A stretch of 64,000 nucleotides of DNA from a gamma proteobacterium symbiont of Ctena orbiculata (GTDB lineage: Bacteria > Pseudomonadota > Gammaproteobacteria > Chromatiales > Chromatiaceae), in contig QBVD01000033.1 of NCBI GenBank assembly GCA_003058525.1, forward strand, positions 1-64,000. The letters are read 5' to 3'. Below the pieces are notes generated by a model. It was not told where the DNA came from and ran no database searches. It saw only the letters and a program-made list of their open reading frames with translations. The first letter of the stretch is position 1; each line of letters opens with the position of its first letter. Position numbers and translations under genes: made by a program. This document shows positions 1-9,143 of this stretch, piece after piece.

Positions 1-246
1 AATCGACTCTGCTGGAGCTGTTTTTTTACCCAGCAAGGCAGAATGAGCGAGGTTTAGCCGTGCTAAATGAGCGAATGATAACGCCGCTGGGTGGAAAAAC
101 AGCCCCAGCCCTTCGGGTTGTGCCTGAAAATGCGCCACTCGGCGTTGCTCGTCGCTCATTTGGAATCACCAAACCTCACTCCTCGCGCCTTGATTGGCGC
201 ATTTTCAGACACAACAGAGCCGATTGGATTAGTGTTAACAGGCCCT
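1..246. repeat. Structured intergenic repeat with two large stem-loops
   Basis: This stretch holds two imperfect palindromes. The first pairs 11-34 with 86-109 (21 of 24 positions match by eye). The second pairs 117-137 with 195-215 (20 of 21). The right end, 226-246, recurs exactly in inverted orientation at 58631-58651, which suggests a dispersed element whose terminus is near 246. The left end may lie outside the window. A 62-codon reading frame across 60-248 is not believable as a gene because it runs through both stems. No transposase is present, so a non-autonomous (MITE-like) or REP-like element is the best description. Confidence 0.6.
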
Positions 247-331
247 AGTATCTATTAATCTTCATATCCAAATTATTTCAAAAAACAACATTTACTCTTT
301 AAATTATACCGAGATTGTTACTCATCAGTAT

Positions 332-1354
332 TTAAAATATTCCTATAATTGTTGCCAAAAATGTTGGTTTGCTATCTGCAACTGTATCATTAATATTGAT
401 TCTTTTTAGATTATATCTATTGTTACTTTCATCCACATGGCCAAATTCTGTACCGAATCCATACATATATCCCTCACTCCTTGCCACATCTCCTATCAAA
501 TCACTATAGTCTCCATTGGGATATGCAATGGATTTTACTACCGCTTGGACATTTTTTTCGATTGAGGCTTTAGATTTAGCTAACTCCTCGATTACTTCTT
601 CCCTTGCGAGTTCTGTAAGTATTTTATGACTACAGGCATGTGAGCCTATTTCAATGCCGTCCTTTTCCAATTCCCTCACTTGATCCCAAGTCATATGTTT
701 ATCGATATGAGAACCATCACCATGATCAACTACTTCCAAAAACTCTTGCGTGATTTTTTCAAGTTGCTTATAAGACCTTGTCTTCAAGGATCTTACATAA
801 TTTATTATTTCTGATTGCTTTTTATATCCTTCAATCTTACATATTTCATCAATCCCATATTTATTCAGTAAAGCACTTGATTCTTTTGAATCAAGTTTGC
901 TTGCATGCCATATTAAATAGCCTAACTTTTCTTGCCAAAATGTTTGTTCAGTTGATATATAGTCGAGTGGAATAAATACAATTGCAGGGCAATTATGTTT
1001 GATTAGAATAGGGTACGCATACTCATAGTTATCTCGCCAGCCATCATCGAATGTTATTAGACACCTTGGCTCACATTCCTTTTTACTATTATGCAGCAAA
1101 CTAGTGTCAATGACGTTGAAATATTCATTTATAACACTTAGATGCATGTCGAAATTTGTGGGTTCCACCATAATCGCTTGATGTGAAAAACTACGTTCAC
1201 GTAGATTGACGGGCAATACTCGATGGTATGTTAGTATAACGATCTTGTTTGACAGCTTTTTTTTAAGGATATAACCTGTCACGCCTGTATAGTAAAAGAT
1301 GTATGAAACCATCTTTTTTGTGAACTTTATAATGGTTGAGAATAATTTTCTCAT
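332..1354 (-). CDS. Polysaccharide deacetylase family protein (NodB domain)
   Basis: The 340-residue protein carries a NodB-type carbohydrate deacetylase domain. The motif TFDDGW at residues 101-106 provides the catalytic and metal-binding aspartates, and SHACSH at 238-243 provides the two metal-binding histidines of the H-x3-H motif. ILTYHR at 40-45 is the typical strand-1 motif of this branch. Family members remove N-acetyl groups from amino-sugar polymers. The basic, partly hydrophobic N-terminus (about 1-30) could be a membrane anchor, but no clear cleavage site is seen. It is the last gene of the leftward run of polymer genes, so it probably modifies the polymer made by this locus (inference). 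It differs from the second deacetylase at 16.8 kb, which is the exosortase-specific type. Confidence 0.85.
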   Translation of the reverse strand: MRKLFSTIIKFTKKMVSYIFYYTGVTGYILKKKLSNKIVILTYHRVLPVNLRERSFSHQAIMVEPTNFDMHLSVINEYFNVIDTSLLHNSKKECEPRCLITFDDGWRDNYEYAYPILIKHNCPAIVFIPLDYISTEQTFWQEKLGYLIWHASKLDSKESSALLNKYGIDEICKIEGYKKQSEIINYVRSLKTRSYKQLEKITQEFLEVVDHGDGSHIDKHMTWDQVRELEKDGIEIGSHACSHKILTELAREEVIEELAKSKASIEKNVQAVVKSIAYPNGDYSDLIGDVARSEGYMYGFGTEFGHVDESNNRYNLKRININDTVADSKPTFLATIIGIF

Positions 1355-1372
1355 GTTCCTTTTAAAGATAAG

Positions 1373-2185
1373 CTATACTTTTTTGCGGAATATCAAAATA
1401 TTTCCGAAAGCTGGACCCGGAAATTTTATATACTTAAACCAGATTTTGTTAATGAGGTGAATGGATTTTTTTAAAATTGTCGTAGGGACCACCCAATACA
1501 TCTCGCTGAACTGTCCAGCTCTTCTTGTTTGTAACTCCATTCCATGCTTTAGAAATTCTTTAATCAGCCACTCTATATTTGCCTGCCTTGTCATTAGGCG
1601 TCCATCTTCTGTTTCTTCCCAATTTTCTATTCCTGCATCCACGATGTTGACAACGGCTCTCTCTCTCCCTAATAATTTCTTTATAAATCTCAAAGCTCTT
1701 GTCTGTACAGAGTTCATGTTGCCTTCACTAATTGCCAAAATACCGCCTTTTATTACTATTCTGGACAGTTCTGATATTGCTTTTTCCACTTCGGGAATAT
1801 GCATTAGCACACCCCAACAAACAACTTTTGAATATGATTCATTCTCTAATGATAATTCTGTAAGATTCTCACACTTGAGTTCTATTTCGCTGTCATATCG
1901 GGTTCCTATCAGTCCTTTTCTTGCCAGCTCTAGTGCAGACTCTGATAGATCAGTACCGACTACTTTATATCCTCTGTCTACAAGGTTTTTCGATTTTGCA
2001 CAACTACCGCATCCCGCATCCAATACAGTATCACCCTCTATTTGAGCAAATGAGTCTCTTATAAAATCAAACGCCATATTGTAGAATTTTTCATTGTCGG
2101 GTGTTCGATAGTTGTCGACCCATTCGTCGTGGATTGAATGACGTTGCAGTGTTTCTTCTGCGTCATTTGAATTGTGCATATTCAT
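1373..2185 (-). CDS. Class I SAM-dependent methyltransferase
   Basis: A 270-residue Rossmann-fold methyltransferase. Motif I (VLDAGCGSCAKS, about residues 55-66) binds S-adenosylmethionine, the acidic end of strand 2 is visible in VVGTDLSESALELA, and the LMHIPE segment corresponds to motif IV/post-I of the UbiE/Methyltransf_11 group. It probably methylates a small molecule or sugar in the polymer pathway, but the substrate cannot be read from sequence. It sits between the deacetylase and the amidotransferase in the same leftward run, with only 18 bases to the next gene. Confidence 0.8.
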   Translation of the reverse strand: MNMHNSNDAEETLQRHSIHDEWVDNYRTPDNEKFYNMAFDFIRDSFAQIEGDTVLDAGCGSCAKSKNLVDRGYKVVGTDLSESALELARKGLIGTRYDSEIELKCENLTELSLENESYSKVVCWGVLMHIPEVEKAISELSRIVIKGGILAISEGNMNSVQTRALRFIKKLLGRERAVVNIVDAGIENWEETEDGRLMTRQANIEWLIKEFLKHGMELQTRRAGQFSEMYWVVPTTILKKSIHLINKIWFKYIKFPGPAFGNILIFRKKV

Positions 2186-2233
2186 CGTTAAATTTTCTCT
2201 AATCGGTTATTAAAAATAGCCGCATGACAAGAA

Positions 2234-4078
2234 TTATACACTGTATATGTCCCGCCACATTAAATAATTAATTGATGTCCAAATTAACTCTGAAGCATCT
2301 TTTTTATCTGTAACATGCATTTGATAGTGATCCCTCACAAAATCCATGTTTATATTATCATCACTCCTTGTGTCATAAAGAACATCTTTGACAGTCTTAC
2401 CCAAGCCATTTTTGTCCTTTATCCAATTTGAAATAGGAACGCCAAAACCGGATTTTCTGCGATATATAAGATCTTTTGGTAAATATTTTTCGGCAATCAA
2501 TTTTATTAACATTTTATTGTTATTTTTTTCTATTTTTACTGACGATGGAATGGAATTAGCAAACTCGACTAGCCTATAATCTATAAACGGAACTCTTGCT
2601 TCCACACTGGCCCCCATACTCATCTTGTCTTGTCTGTTGAGTATTGATACCAAGTATGTTAGTTGATCTTGTATCGACACCATATCCATGGTTTTTTCAT
2701 AATTCATGATTGATGTAGTAACGTAATTACGGTACTCAAGACTGTTTATTCCATTGCGTTTGATTGCGCTATCTACCACGTCTTTTTGATTGACTGCAGA
2801 ATTAAGCATCAGTAACGAATCTTTATCCATACTTGAAAAATCTTTCAACTTTTTCAGTCTATGGTCGGATATTATAGACGCTAGTATTTTTAAAACAGGT
2901 GATGCTAGCCATGATATTCCTCGTATTTTATTAAGCAATTCCGGAATCAAGTACCTGGGGTAGCCAAGAAATAACTCATCAGCGCCTTCACCGGTTAACA
3001 CAACAGTAACGTTCTGTTTGGCAAGTTCACTCAATGCCAGTATATGTACGGAGTTTGAGAAATGAAGCGGCTCGTCATTAAGCATGATAGACCGCCTGAG
3101 CAGGCAAGCGAACTCGTCACTGTTTAGCACCAGTTCGTGGTGTTTTGTACCATATTTATCTGATACCAGCTTTGCGTATTCAGACTCATCGTAATTTTTT
3201 TCATTAAATCCGACCGAGAATGTATTCATGTTGTTACCAGCAATACCTGCAGCAATTGCTGTGACAAGACTAGAATCTATCCCCCCACTACAAAAAGTAC
3301 CTAATGGCACTTCACTCATCAACCTGATTTTTATTGCGTCCTGAAGTAATGACTCAATGCCTTCCAGTGCGGCAGATCTATCAATTGAAAAATTCTTCGG
3401 TATATCAAAAAGATTCCAATATTTTACCACCTTTGTGTTGCTGCCTTTTATTAACATGTAATGGCCAGGCAAGAGTGAAAGCACATTTTCAAACATCGTG
3501 CTCTCACCGGCCACGCCTCTAAACATAAAATACTCATATATAGATTTGTTGTTTATTCGGCGCTCAATATCACCATATTCCAGTAATGCCTTAATTTCTG
3601 ATGAAAAGTAGAAACCTTTTTTTGTTTTACTGTAGTAGAGTGGTTTTATGCCCATTCTGTCTCTTGCTAGAAAAAGAGATTTATCATTTTCATTATAAAT
3701 AGCAAAAGCAAACATGCCATTTAAGTGATTTACGCATTCAGAACCAAACTCTTTATATAGATAAATAATGACTTCTGTATCTGATGTAGTGTTAAACTTA
3801 TAGCCCTTCCGCTCTAATTCTATTTTCAATTCTTTATAATTGTAGATCTCTCCGTTAAATACTATCCAGTATTTCCCAGTGCTATCAGACATTGGTTGGT
3901 GCCCGGTTGACAAACCAATAATACTAAGCCTTCTGTGTGCGAGGCCAACAGAACCGGAAATATAGAGGCCACTGTCGTCAGGGCCTCTATATGTAAATAC
4001 GTCTCTCATAGAAGACAGTCTGTTTTTATCGACTGCTCTAGACAAATCCGAGTAAAGTACACCTGCTATACCGCACAT
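2234..4078 (-). CDS. asnB: Asparagine synthetase-like glutamine amidotransferase
   Basis: The 614-residue protein has an N-terminal class II glutaminase domain with the nucleophile Cys2 (MCGIAG start) and the RGPDD and GEIYNY motifs, followed by an ATP-pyrophosphatase synthetase domain with the PP-loop SGGIDSS near residue 265. The architecture is that of AsnB: glutamine hydrolysis feeds ammonia to an adenylated carboxylate. Paralogues in exosortase A and capsule loci are thought to amidate sugar acids or modify polymer components rather than to make free asparagine, and the surroundings favour that role here. AGGA lies about 10 bases before the ATG. It is 16 bases downstream of the PaaK-like gene, so the two are likely co-transcribed. 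Confidence 0.88.
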   Translation of the reverse strand: MCGIAGVLYSDLSRAVDKNRLSSMRDVFTYRGPDDSGLYISGSVGLAHRRLSIIGLSTGHQPMSDSTGKYWIVFNGEIYNYKELKIELERKGYKFNTTSDTEVIIYLYKEFGSECVNHLNGMFAFAIYNENDKSLFLARDRMGIKPLYYSKTKKGFYFSSEIKALLEYGDIERRINNKSIYEYFMFRGVAGESTMFENVLSLLPGHYMLIKGSNTKVVKYWNLFDIPKNFSIDRSAALEGIESLLQDAIKIRLMSEVPLGTFCSGGIDSSLVTAIAAGIAGNNMNTFSVGFNEKNYDESEYAKLVSDKYGTKHHELVLNSDEFACLLRRSIMLNDEPLHFSNSVHILALSELAKQNVTVVLTGEGADELFLGYPRYLIPELLNKIRGISWLASPVLKILASIISDHRLKKLKDFSSMDKDSLLMLNSAVNQKDVVDSAIKRNGINSLEYRNYVTTSIMNYEKTMDMVSIQDQLTYLVSILNRQDKMSMGASVEARVPFIDYRLVEFANSIPSSVKIEKNNNKMLIKLIAEKYLPKDLIYRRKSGFGVPISNWIKDKNGLGKTVKDVLYDTRSDDNINMDFVRDHYQMHVTDKKDASELIWTSINYLMWRDIYSV

Positions 4079-4094
4079 ATCTGTATAATCCTGG

Positions 4095-5519
4095 TTATAT
4101 ATTCAGATCAATTTCTGATATGACCCACTTAAACTTTCCAGTTGACGTTCGCTCAAGCTCGTCTACGATTTGGATACTAATTGATATATCTTTACCTAAA
4201 CGCTCTGACAAGCCGTGAATCAATGCTTTCTTGTCGTCATCAGTAAAGCTAGCATCCACTCTCAACTTTACTGTGATACTCCTTGGATCTTTTTGTATTA
4301 TTTGCGATTCCAGAATTGATGTTAGTGGTTTAAACGGGTGTGTAAGTACGGAGGGAGAAATCAATCTTCCATCCTTTAGAACCAATGTATCTTCAGCTTT
4401 TGTTGTCACATCATGCAATAGGTAGTGTGCTCTACCGCATACACATTGATCACTTTTTATGGCAGACATATCATTAGTTTTATAACGAATAAGGGGCATT
4501 GCATAGTTGTGAAGTGATGTTGCTACAATTGCTCCGGTTTCACCGAACTCCAATCTTCTACCTCCACTGTCACATATCTCTGTAATGCCATACTCCATCC
4601 CGATGTGGCCGCCGGTGTGTTTATCGCATTCAGTGGTAAACAATACACGCTCTGCTGATCCGTAATAATCATATACTTTACAATCAAAGCTCTCTTCGAT
4701 TGTTTCTCTTTGAAAATCGTACAATGTTTCTGAAGAGGTTAAAACAGCATCTAACTTTAACTTTTCGTTAAAGTTTTTTAGGTATTTTGCCAATATATAA
4801 ACAGTTGATGGGTAACCATCAAGCGTCTTCGGTGAAAACCTGCGAAGCTCTTCTAAATAATGTGGGATATTAACAGGCTTTAAATGGAAGGAAGATAACA
4901 ATAGCTGGTTATGGTAGTAATTATATCTCCAGAATGGTGGTTTTAATGTATTTAGTGGAACTATAATATTTCCCCTGATTACAGCTACCCTATCACCAAA
5001 TTTCCCAAGATTAACACCTGCCCAGCTATACTGCCTGTCTAACATTGCATAGTTATAGTTGACAAGATTTTTACTGTAGCAAATCTCAAGCGGAGAACCT
5101 GTAGTACCACTAGTATGTCCTTTCTCAACCTTATTTGAATTAAATTCATCAGATAACAAAGAATTAAAATTTTCCTTAATCAGCTCCTTTGTCAATACTG
5201 GTAATTTCTGCAAATCATCTGTCGTTTTTATGTCCGACGGCTTCAGCTTATAGTTCTTCATTAAATTTCTGTAATACTCGACATGCTCATAGCTATATTG
5301 TATGAGCTGAGTCAACATTTTGTTTTGGTATTCTATTAGTTGTTGTTCACTATACCACTGACTTTCTTCAAGAAATCGTTTTACTTTATTAAATTCGCCA
5401 CCATACCTCTTTCTATCTAACAGTATGCTGTACCCGGTTACCGCAAGACTCTGCACTGAGGCTGGTAGTGCGTCATATAGATTCTTGAATGGCGTATCCA
5501 TAATATTGTTCCAATTCAT
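4095..5519 (-). CDS. PaaK/CapK-like adenylate-forming enzyme
   Basis: The 474-residue protein belongs to the adenylate-forming superfamily, phenylacetate-CoA ligase/CapK branch. Visible motifs are the P-loop-like HTSGTTGSPLE (about residues 135-145), YYGSAER (the A5-type motif, about 285) and the C-terminal RTSTGKFKW with its lysine. CVCGRAH is the cysteine motif seen in this branch. CapK-like proteins occur in capsule and exosortase loci and may activate an acyl or amino-acid group for attachment to the polymer; the true substrate is unknown. The gene starts one base after the stop of the preceding glycosyltransferase, indicating one operon. Confidence 0.8.
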   Translation of the reverse strand: MNWNNIMDTPFKNLYDALPASVQSLAVTGYSILLDRKRYGGEFNKVKRFLEESQWYSEQQLIEYQNKMLTQLIQYSYEHVEYYRNLMKNYKLKPSDIKTTDDLQKLPVLTKELIKENFNSLLSDEFNSNKVEKGHTSGTTGSPLEICYSKNLVNYNYAMLDRQYSWAGVNLGKFGDRVAVIRGNIIVPLNTLKPPFWRYNYYHNQLLLSSFHLKPVNIPHYLEELRRFSPKTLDGYPSTVYILAKYLKNFNEKLKLDAVLTSSETLYDFQRETIEESFDCKVYDYYGSAERVLFTTECDKHTGGHIGMEYGITEICDSGGRRLEFGETGAIVATSLHNYAMPLIRYKTNDMSAIKSDQCVCGRAHYLLHDVTTKAEDTLVLKDGRLISPSVLTHPFKPLTSILESQIIQKDPRSITVKLRVDASFTDDDKKALIHGLSERLGKDISISIQIVDELERTSTGKFKWVISEIDLNI

Positions 5520-5520
5520 C

Positions 5521-6735
5521 CTAATGAATTATATTTTTGTACGCCTTAATCAATCCTTCAGCAATAGAAGGCCAGGCATACCTCTCTTCAGCAAGTTTTC
5601 TTGCCTGACGTCCTAACTCTTTTCTTTTTGCGTCATCGTTGATTAGTTCTATGATACTGGACGCGAATCCTTCAGAAGTATCCTCTAAATATATGTTTGT
5701 ACGGTCTGTAACCTCTATACCTTCACTACCTATTGATGTCGACACAATAGCCTTTCCCTGGGCCAGAGCATCTAACACTTTGAGGCGCGTACCACCGCCT
5801 ACCCTTAGTGGCACGACATAGATGGCAGACTTAGCGACGAACGGCCTGATGTCGTCGACATAACCCAGGACTTTTATTCCATTATCCTCTGATGCAATAC
5901 TGATCAGTTCCTTAGGTGGATCCTGCCCAATAATATAAAATTTAATGTCAGGTATCTTAACTTTCACCAAAGGCCAAATGTCACTGATCAAGTACATGAC
6001 CGCATCTTTATTCGCAAACATATTCATGCCGCCGGTATATATTATTGCCTGTTCTTCCGGTTCCCGGCGATCTTCAAAATAATTAATATCGACTCCATTC
6101 GGAACGATAGCTGTCTTTACACCTGGTGACATTTCTTTTAATTCGTCTGCGTCAGTGCTGGACATCATTACATTAACAGGGTATTTGGAACTCTCCTGAG
6201 CTTCATATTTCCTCAGTTTTTCAGATTGTTTTGCAACGTAATATCTTGTAAACCAATTCGATTCGACTTTGGATCTTCTTGCCATCAATGAAGACTCAAT
6301 ATTATGGTGAGTTACAATACAAGGAATGTCTTGTACAAACTCCCTGTATTTGGAAAGTCCAACCGTATCAATATGTACAATATCAATATTATTCTTTTCT
6401 ATAATATCGAGCATTTTATCTCTGAATCCACTGCTTTTATGGGCAAGAACACTAAAGGGCAGCGGATAAAAGAAACCGAGGAAAAATGCCAATAACTTAT
6501 GCATTTTTGATTGCTTAGGCCACAACTTAAAATAGTGCACTTCAGTGCATATCTTCTTAAGTTCAACCATGCTCTCATCGAGTAACGACTGACTTGCAAT
6601 TGTATCTGGATGGTGAAATGCAAGAAGATATACATCATTATCCTTTCCAATTTCACGTATAATGTTGTACCCCCTTTGTAAAACCCCACCATGAGGTGGA
6701 TAAGGTATGATTTGCGACAAAAAGAGAATTTTCAT
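5521..6735 (-). CDS. Family 4 glycosyltransferase, exosortase-locus type (Stp1-like)
   Basis: A 404-residue GT-B fold glycosyltransferase. The N-terminal IPYPPHGGVLQRG segment resembles the start of the sugar transferases that accompany exosortase A systems (PEP-CTERM/EpsH1-associated Stp1). The C-terminal half has the GT4/GT1 nucleotide-sugar region: AIIYTGGMNMFANKDAV near residue 245 and GGGTRLKVLDALAQGK near 325. It should transfer a sugar from a nucleotide-sugar donor to a lipid-linked intermediate at the inner face of the membrane. It lies 10 bases after the next glycosyltransferase upstream in the same leftward run. Confidence 0.85.
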   Translation of the reverse strand: MKILFLSQIIPYPPHGGVLQRGYNIIREIGKDNDVYLLAFHHPDTIASQSLLDESMVELKKICTEVHYFKLWPKQSKMHKLLAFFLGFFYPLPFSVLAHKSSGFRDKMLDIIEKNNIDIVHIDTVGLSKYREFVQDIPCIVTHHNIESSLMARRSKVESNWFTRYYVAKQSEKLRKYEAQESSKYPVNVMMSSTDADELKEMSPGVKTAIVPNGVDINYFEDRREPEEQAIIYTGGMNMFANKDAVMYLISDIWPLVKVKIPDIKFYIIGQDPPKELISIASEDNGIKVLGYVDDIRPFVAKSAIYVVPLRVGGGTRLKVLDALAQGKAIVSTSIGSEGIEVTDRTNIYLEDTSEGFASSIIELINDDAKRKELGRQARKLAEERYAWPSIAEGLIKAYKNIIH

Positions 6736-6744
6736 GGCTGTTAC

Positions 6745-7878
6745 CTATTTGTTTATTATTTTCTGATACAGGGCTTCATAACGAGCGGCCATTTTTGCTG
6801 CTGTAAAATTGTCTTGGTATCTAAGTCCGGCAGATAAACCATATTTTTCACGGATAGACACCTGCTCTATCAATAACTGTAATGATGTTGCCATTTCTTC
6901 AATATTACCCGGTTCAACCACGACTCCCTGGTCTGCACTGCAAATGATTTTTGGTGTTTCACCTACGCTTGTTGTGACTATAGCTTTTTTTGCTGCCATA
7001 GCTTCCAGCAAGACCATCGACATCGCTTCCCAAAGTGAAGGCTGAAAAAATATATCTACCTTTGGGAGAATTACAGCTGAGGCTGAATCGACCCATCCTA
7101 ACAATTTGACATAACTTTCAAGATCATCTTTCTTTATCTTTTCTTCTAATTTTGTCCTAAGTGGCCCGTCACCAGCCACTACAAATACAAATCTATTCGG
7201 TAGTTTTTCTCTAAGTAGTTTTGAAACCTTTATCAAGTCGAACATACCTTTTTGTTCTATAAGCGTATTTACACATCCTATAATTACTTTCCCTTCTTTT
7301 TTGTAACCGTCAATGATATCGTTGTTTTTCTCTAAGTTTGTGACATCCACACCATTCCATACTGTAGTTATGCGATCACTTGGTATTTTGTAGTAGTTGC
7401 AAACATCGTTCTTTTGCTTTTCCGCTACTGCAACCAACATATCTGGAACACGCCAGAAAAGTCTTTCAAACTTCGCCATTTCAGGCTCTCTGTTTGGATA
7501 GTTACCAAAATGAAATGTATGTATAAAACGTATGGATGGTAATGTTAACCTGCACAGAGAGGCATCTACCAATGAATGGACATCATGTGAATGAACCAGA
7601 TCGATGTTATTTCTATTTAAGTAACTTCTAAGCCGCAATGAGGTAAAATAATCCGTTTTATTACTTTTCTTTATTTCTTTTGTTAAACCGATTACACCCG
7701 TTCCTTGATCAACTATTTTATTACCTATAGTTCCCATTTCCTTGAGATAGCAAACAGTTACATCAAATATATCTTTATTTATAGTATTACAGATATTTGC
7801 CGTGACCTCTTCCGCTCCTCCTATATGTAAAGTGGAGTGAAGAAGACATAATTTAATCTTGTTATTATTTACTGTCAT
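6745..7878 (-). CDS. Family 4 glycosyltransferase
   Basis: A 377-residue GT-B retaining glycosyltransferase. STLHIGGAEEV near the N-terminus is the usual glycine-rich acceptor-side loop, HSHDVHS is the H-x-H region, and the C-terminal EAMSMVLLEAMA contains the E-x7-E motif of family GT4. VAGDGPLRTKLE is the donor-site segment of the same family. The donor and acceptor cannot be deduced. It is 21 bases downstream of the polymerase-like gene and belongs to the same transcription unit. Confidence 0.87.
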   Translation of the reverse strand: MTVNNNKIKLCLLHSTLHIGGAEEVTANICNTINKDIFDVTVCYLKEMGTIGNKIVDQGTGVIGLTKEIKKSNKTDYFTSLRLRSYLNRNNIDLVHSHDVHSLVDASLCRLTLPSIRFIHTFHFGNYPNREPEMAKFERLFWRVPDMLVAVAEKQKNDVCNYYKIPSDRITTVWNGVDVTNLEKNNDIIDGYKKEGKVIIGCVNTLIEQKGMFDLIKVSKLLREKLPNRFVFVVAGDGPLRTKLEEKIKKDDLESYVKLLGWVDSASAVILPKVDIFFQPSLWEAMSMVLLEAMAAKKAIVTTSVGETPKIICSADQGVVVEPGNIEEMATSLQLLIEQVSIREKYGLSAGLRYQDNFTAAKMAARYEALYQKIINK

Positions 7879-7899
7879 GATCTTTCTCTGTCTTAATAT

Positions 7900-9141
7900 C
7901 TAATCTTTATTTTGGTTTTCATTTTCACTCATCTTGTCAAGATGGGATTTAAACATAAATTCCGCAGAAACAAACAATCCCGCAAGTACAAAAATATGTG
8001 GATAGTACGTAACAGATAAAAATGCCCCCCCGATAGCAAATGCGACCAAGCTCGAATTAAGCATTAAATACAAATTTTTATATATATCACCATCTTCTAT
8101 AGAATCAGACTTTTTCCTGATGAATCGAATTAAGTTATTGTTTCTTCTGTAATTTCCAATCAACAATACAAGAAAAAAAATGATTCCAGGTAACCCAAGT
8201 TCACCTAGAATTAGAAAATACGATGAATGCGCGGTTAACCAGGGTAAATTTTCATAGCCGAATTCAGGCGGTTTAAATTCGGTACCTAGTTTTACTGGAA
8301 AATGTCCTGCACCCACTCCAGTTATAGGATGTGCTGTCGCCATCCTGATAGCCGTTTTCCATGCGACTATTCGCCCCATTGCAGAACCTTCCGATTCATA
8401 ATTTCGAATTGTATTCATCCTTTCAAAATATACGGGAGGGGCAAAAGCGAGTATCGAGGCCAAGACGCCTCCTATAAGTAAAATACCGAGAATTTTTTGG
8501 CGTCCCATCCACCACAGATATGCGAATGTCCCCACAAGCGCCAGGGATGCGCCTCTCGATTGAGTTCCAACAATAGCAAATATTAATACCAACAGTGCTA
8601 ATATATATACCACCTTATGAAGTGTTTTCGTTGAGTCAATAATAAGGAATAAACACATTGGCACTGTCAGTGCAACTGACAGAGAAAAATCGTTACCATC
8701 ACCAAGAAATGCATTTCCTGAGATATATGTTCTAGTCGCAGGATCCAGAACGACATCAGGATTGAGAATTACTAAAAGTATATGACTGAAAACAAAAACG
8801 ATAAATATGCCTTTAATCTTTTCGATATCTGTTACTAATTTAATTATGATGTAATACCATAGTATAAAACCGAAAACGAGTTTAAATATTTTGAATGAAT
8901 ATTCCGTAACATCGGCAACCATCACTGAAATTGAAAGCAAAAACAGAAAGAAAAGAAACAGCTTTGAGTTCTGGTGCTTAAATATTTTATTATTATCATT
9001 CGCGCTTTTATAAAATATTGCTCCAACTGTTACTATCAGCGGTATTATAGTATTGATTTTAAGCAGGCCAATTATCGGCGCATACGTATCAGGTCGAACA
9101 TAATCCAAGAATAATGATAATAACAGGCCTAAATACAACAT
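7900..9141 (-). CDS. O-antigen ligase/polymerase-like membrane protein (Wzy/WaaL family)
   Basis: A 413-residue protein with about ten hydrophobic segments and a large extracytoplasmic loop between roughly residues 240 and 305 containing GVGAGHFP and AHSSYF. This layout, with a conserved histidine in the H-S-x-Y loop, is typical of the Wzy_C/O-antigen ligase superfamily. Such proteins either polymerise undecaprenyl-linked repeat units or ligate polymer onto an acceptor. In this locus it is the only candidate polymerase, working with the flippase at 18.9-20.5 kb (inference). Only two bases separate it from the upstream glycosyltransferase gene. Confidence 0.82.
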   Translation of the reverse strand: MLYLGLLLSLFLDYVRPDTYAPIIGLLKINTIIPLIVTVGAIFYKSANDNNKIFKHQNSKLFLFFLFLLSISVMVADVTEYSFKIFKLVFGFILWYYIIIKLVTDIEKIKGIFIVFVFSHILLVILNPDVVLDPATRTYISGNAFLGDGNDFSLSVALTVPMCLFLIIDSTKTLHKVVYILALLVLIFAIVGTQSRGASLALVGTFAYLWWMGRQKILGILLIGGVLASILAFAPPVYFERMNTIRNYESEGSAMGRIVAWKTAIRMATAHPITGVGAGHFPVKLGTEFKPPEFGYENLPWLTAHSSYFLILGELGLPGIIFFLVLLIGNYRRNNNLIRFIRKKSDSIEDGDIYKNLYLMLNSSLVAFAIGGAFLSVTYYPHIFVLAGLFVSAEFMFKSHLDKMSENENQNKD

Positions 9142-9143
9142 GA

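Noticed and set aside
60..248. 62-codon frame at the left edge
   Set aside because: It runs through both arms of the two palindromes and has no ribosome-binding site; the stretch is a repeat.
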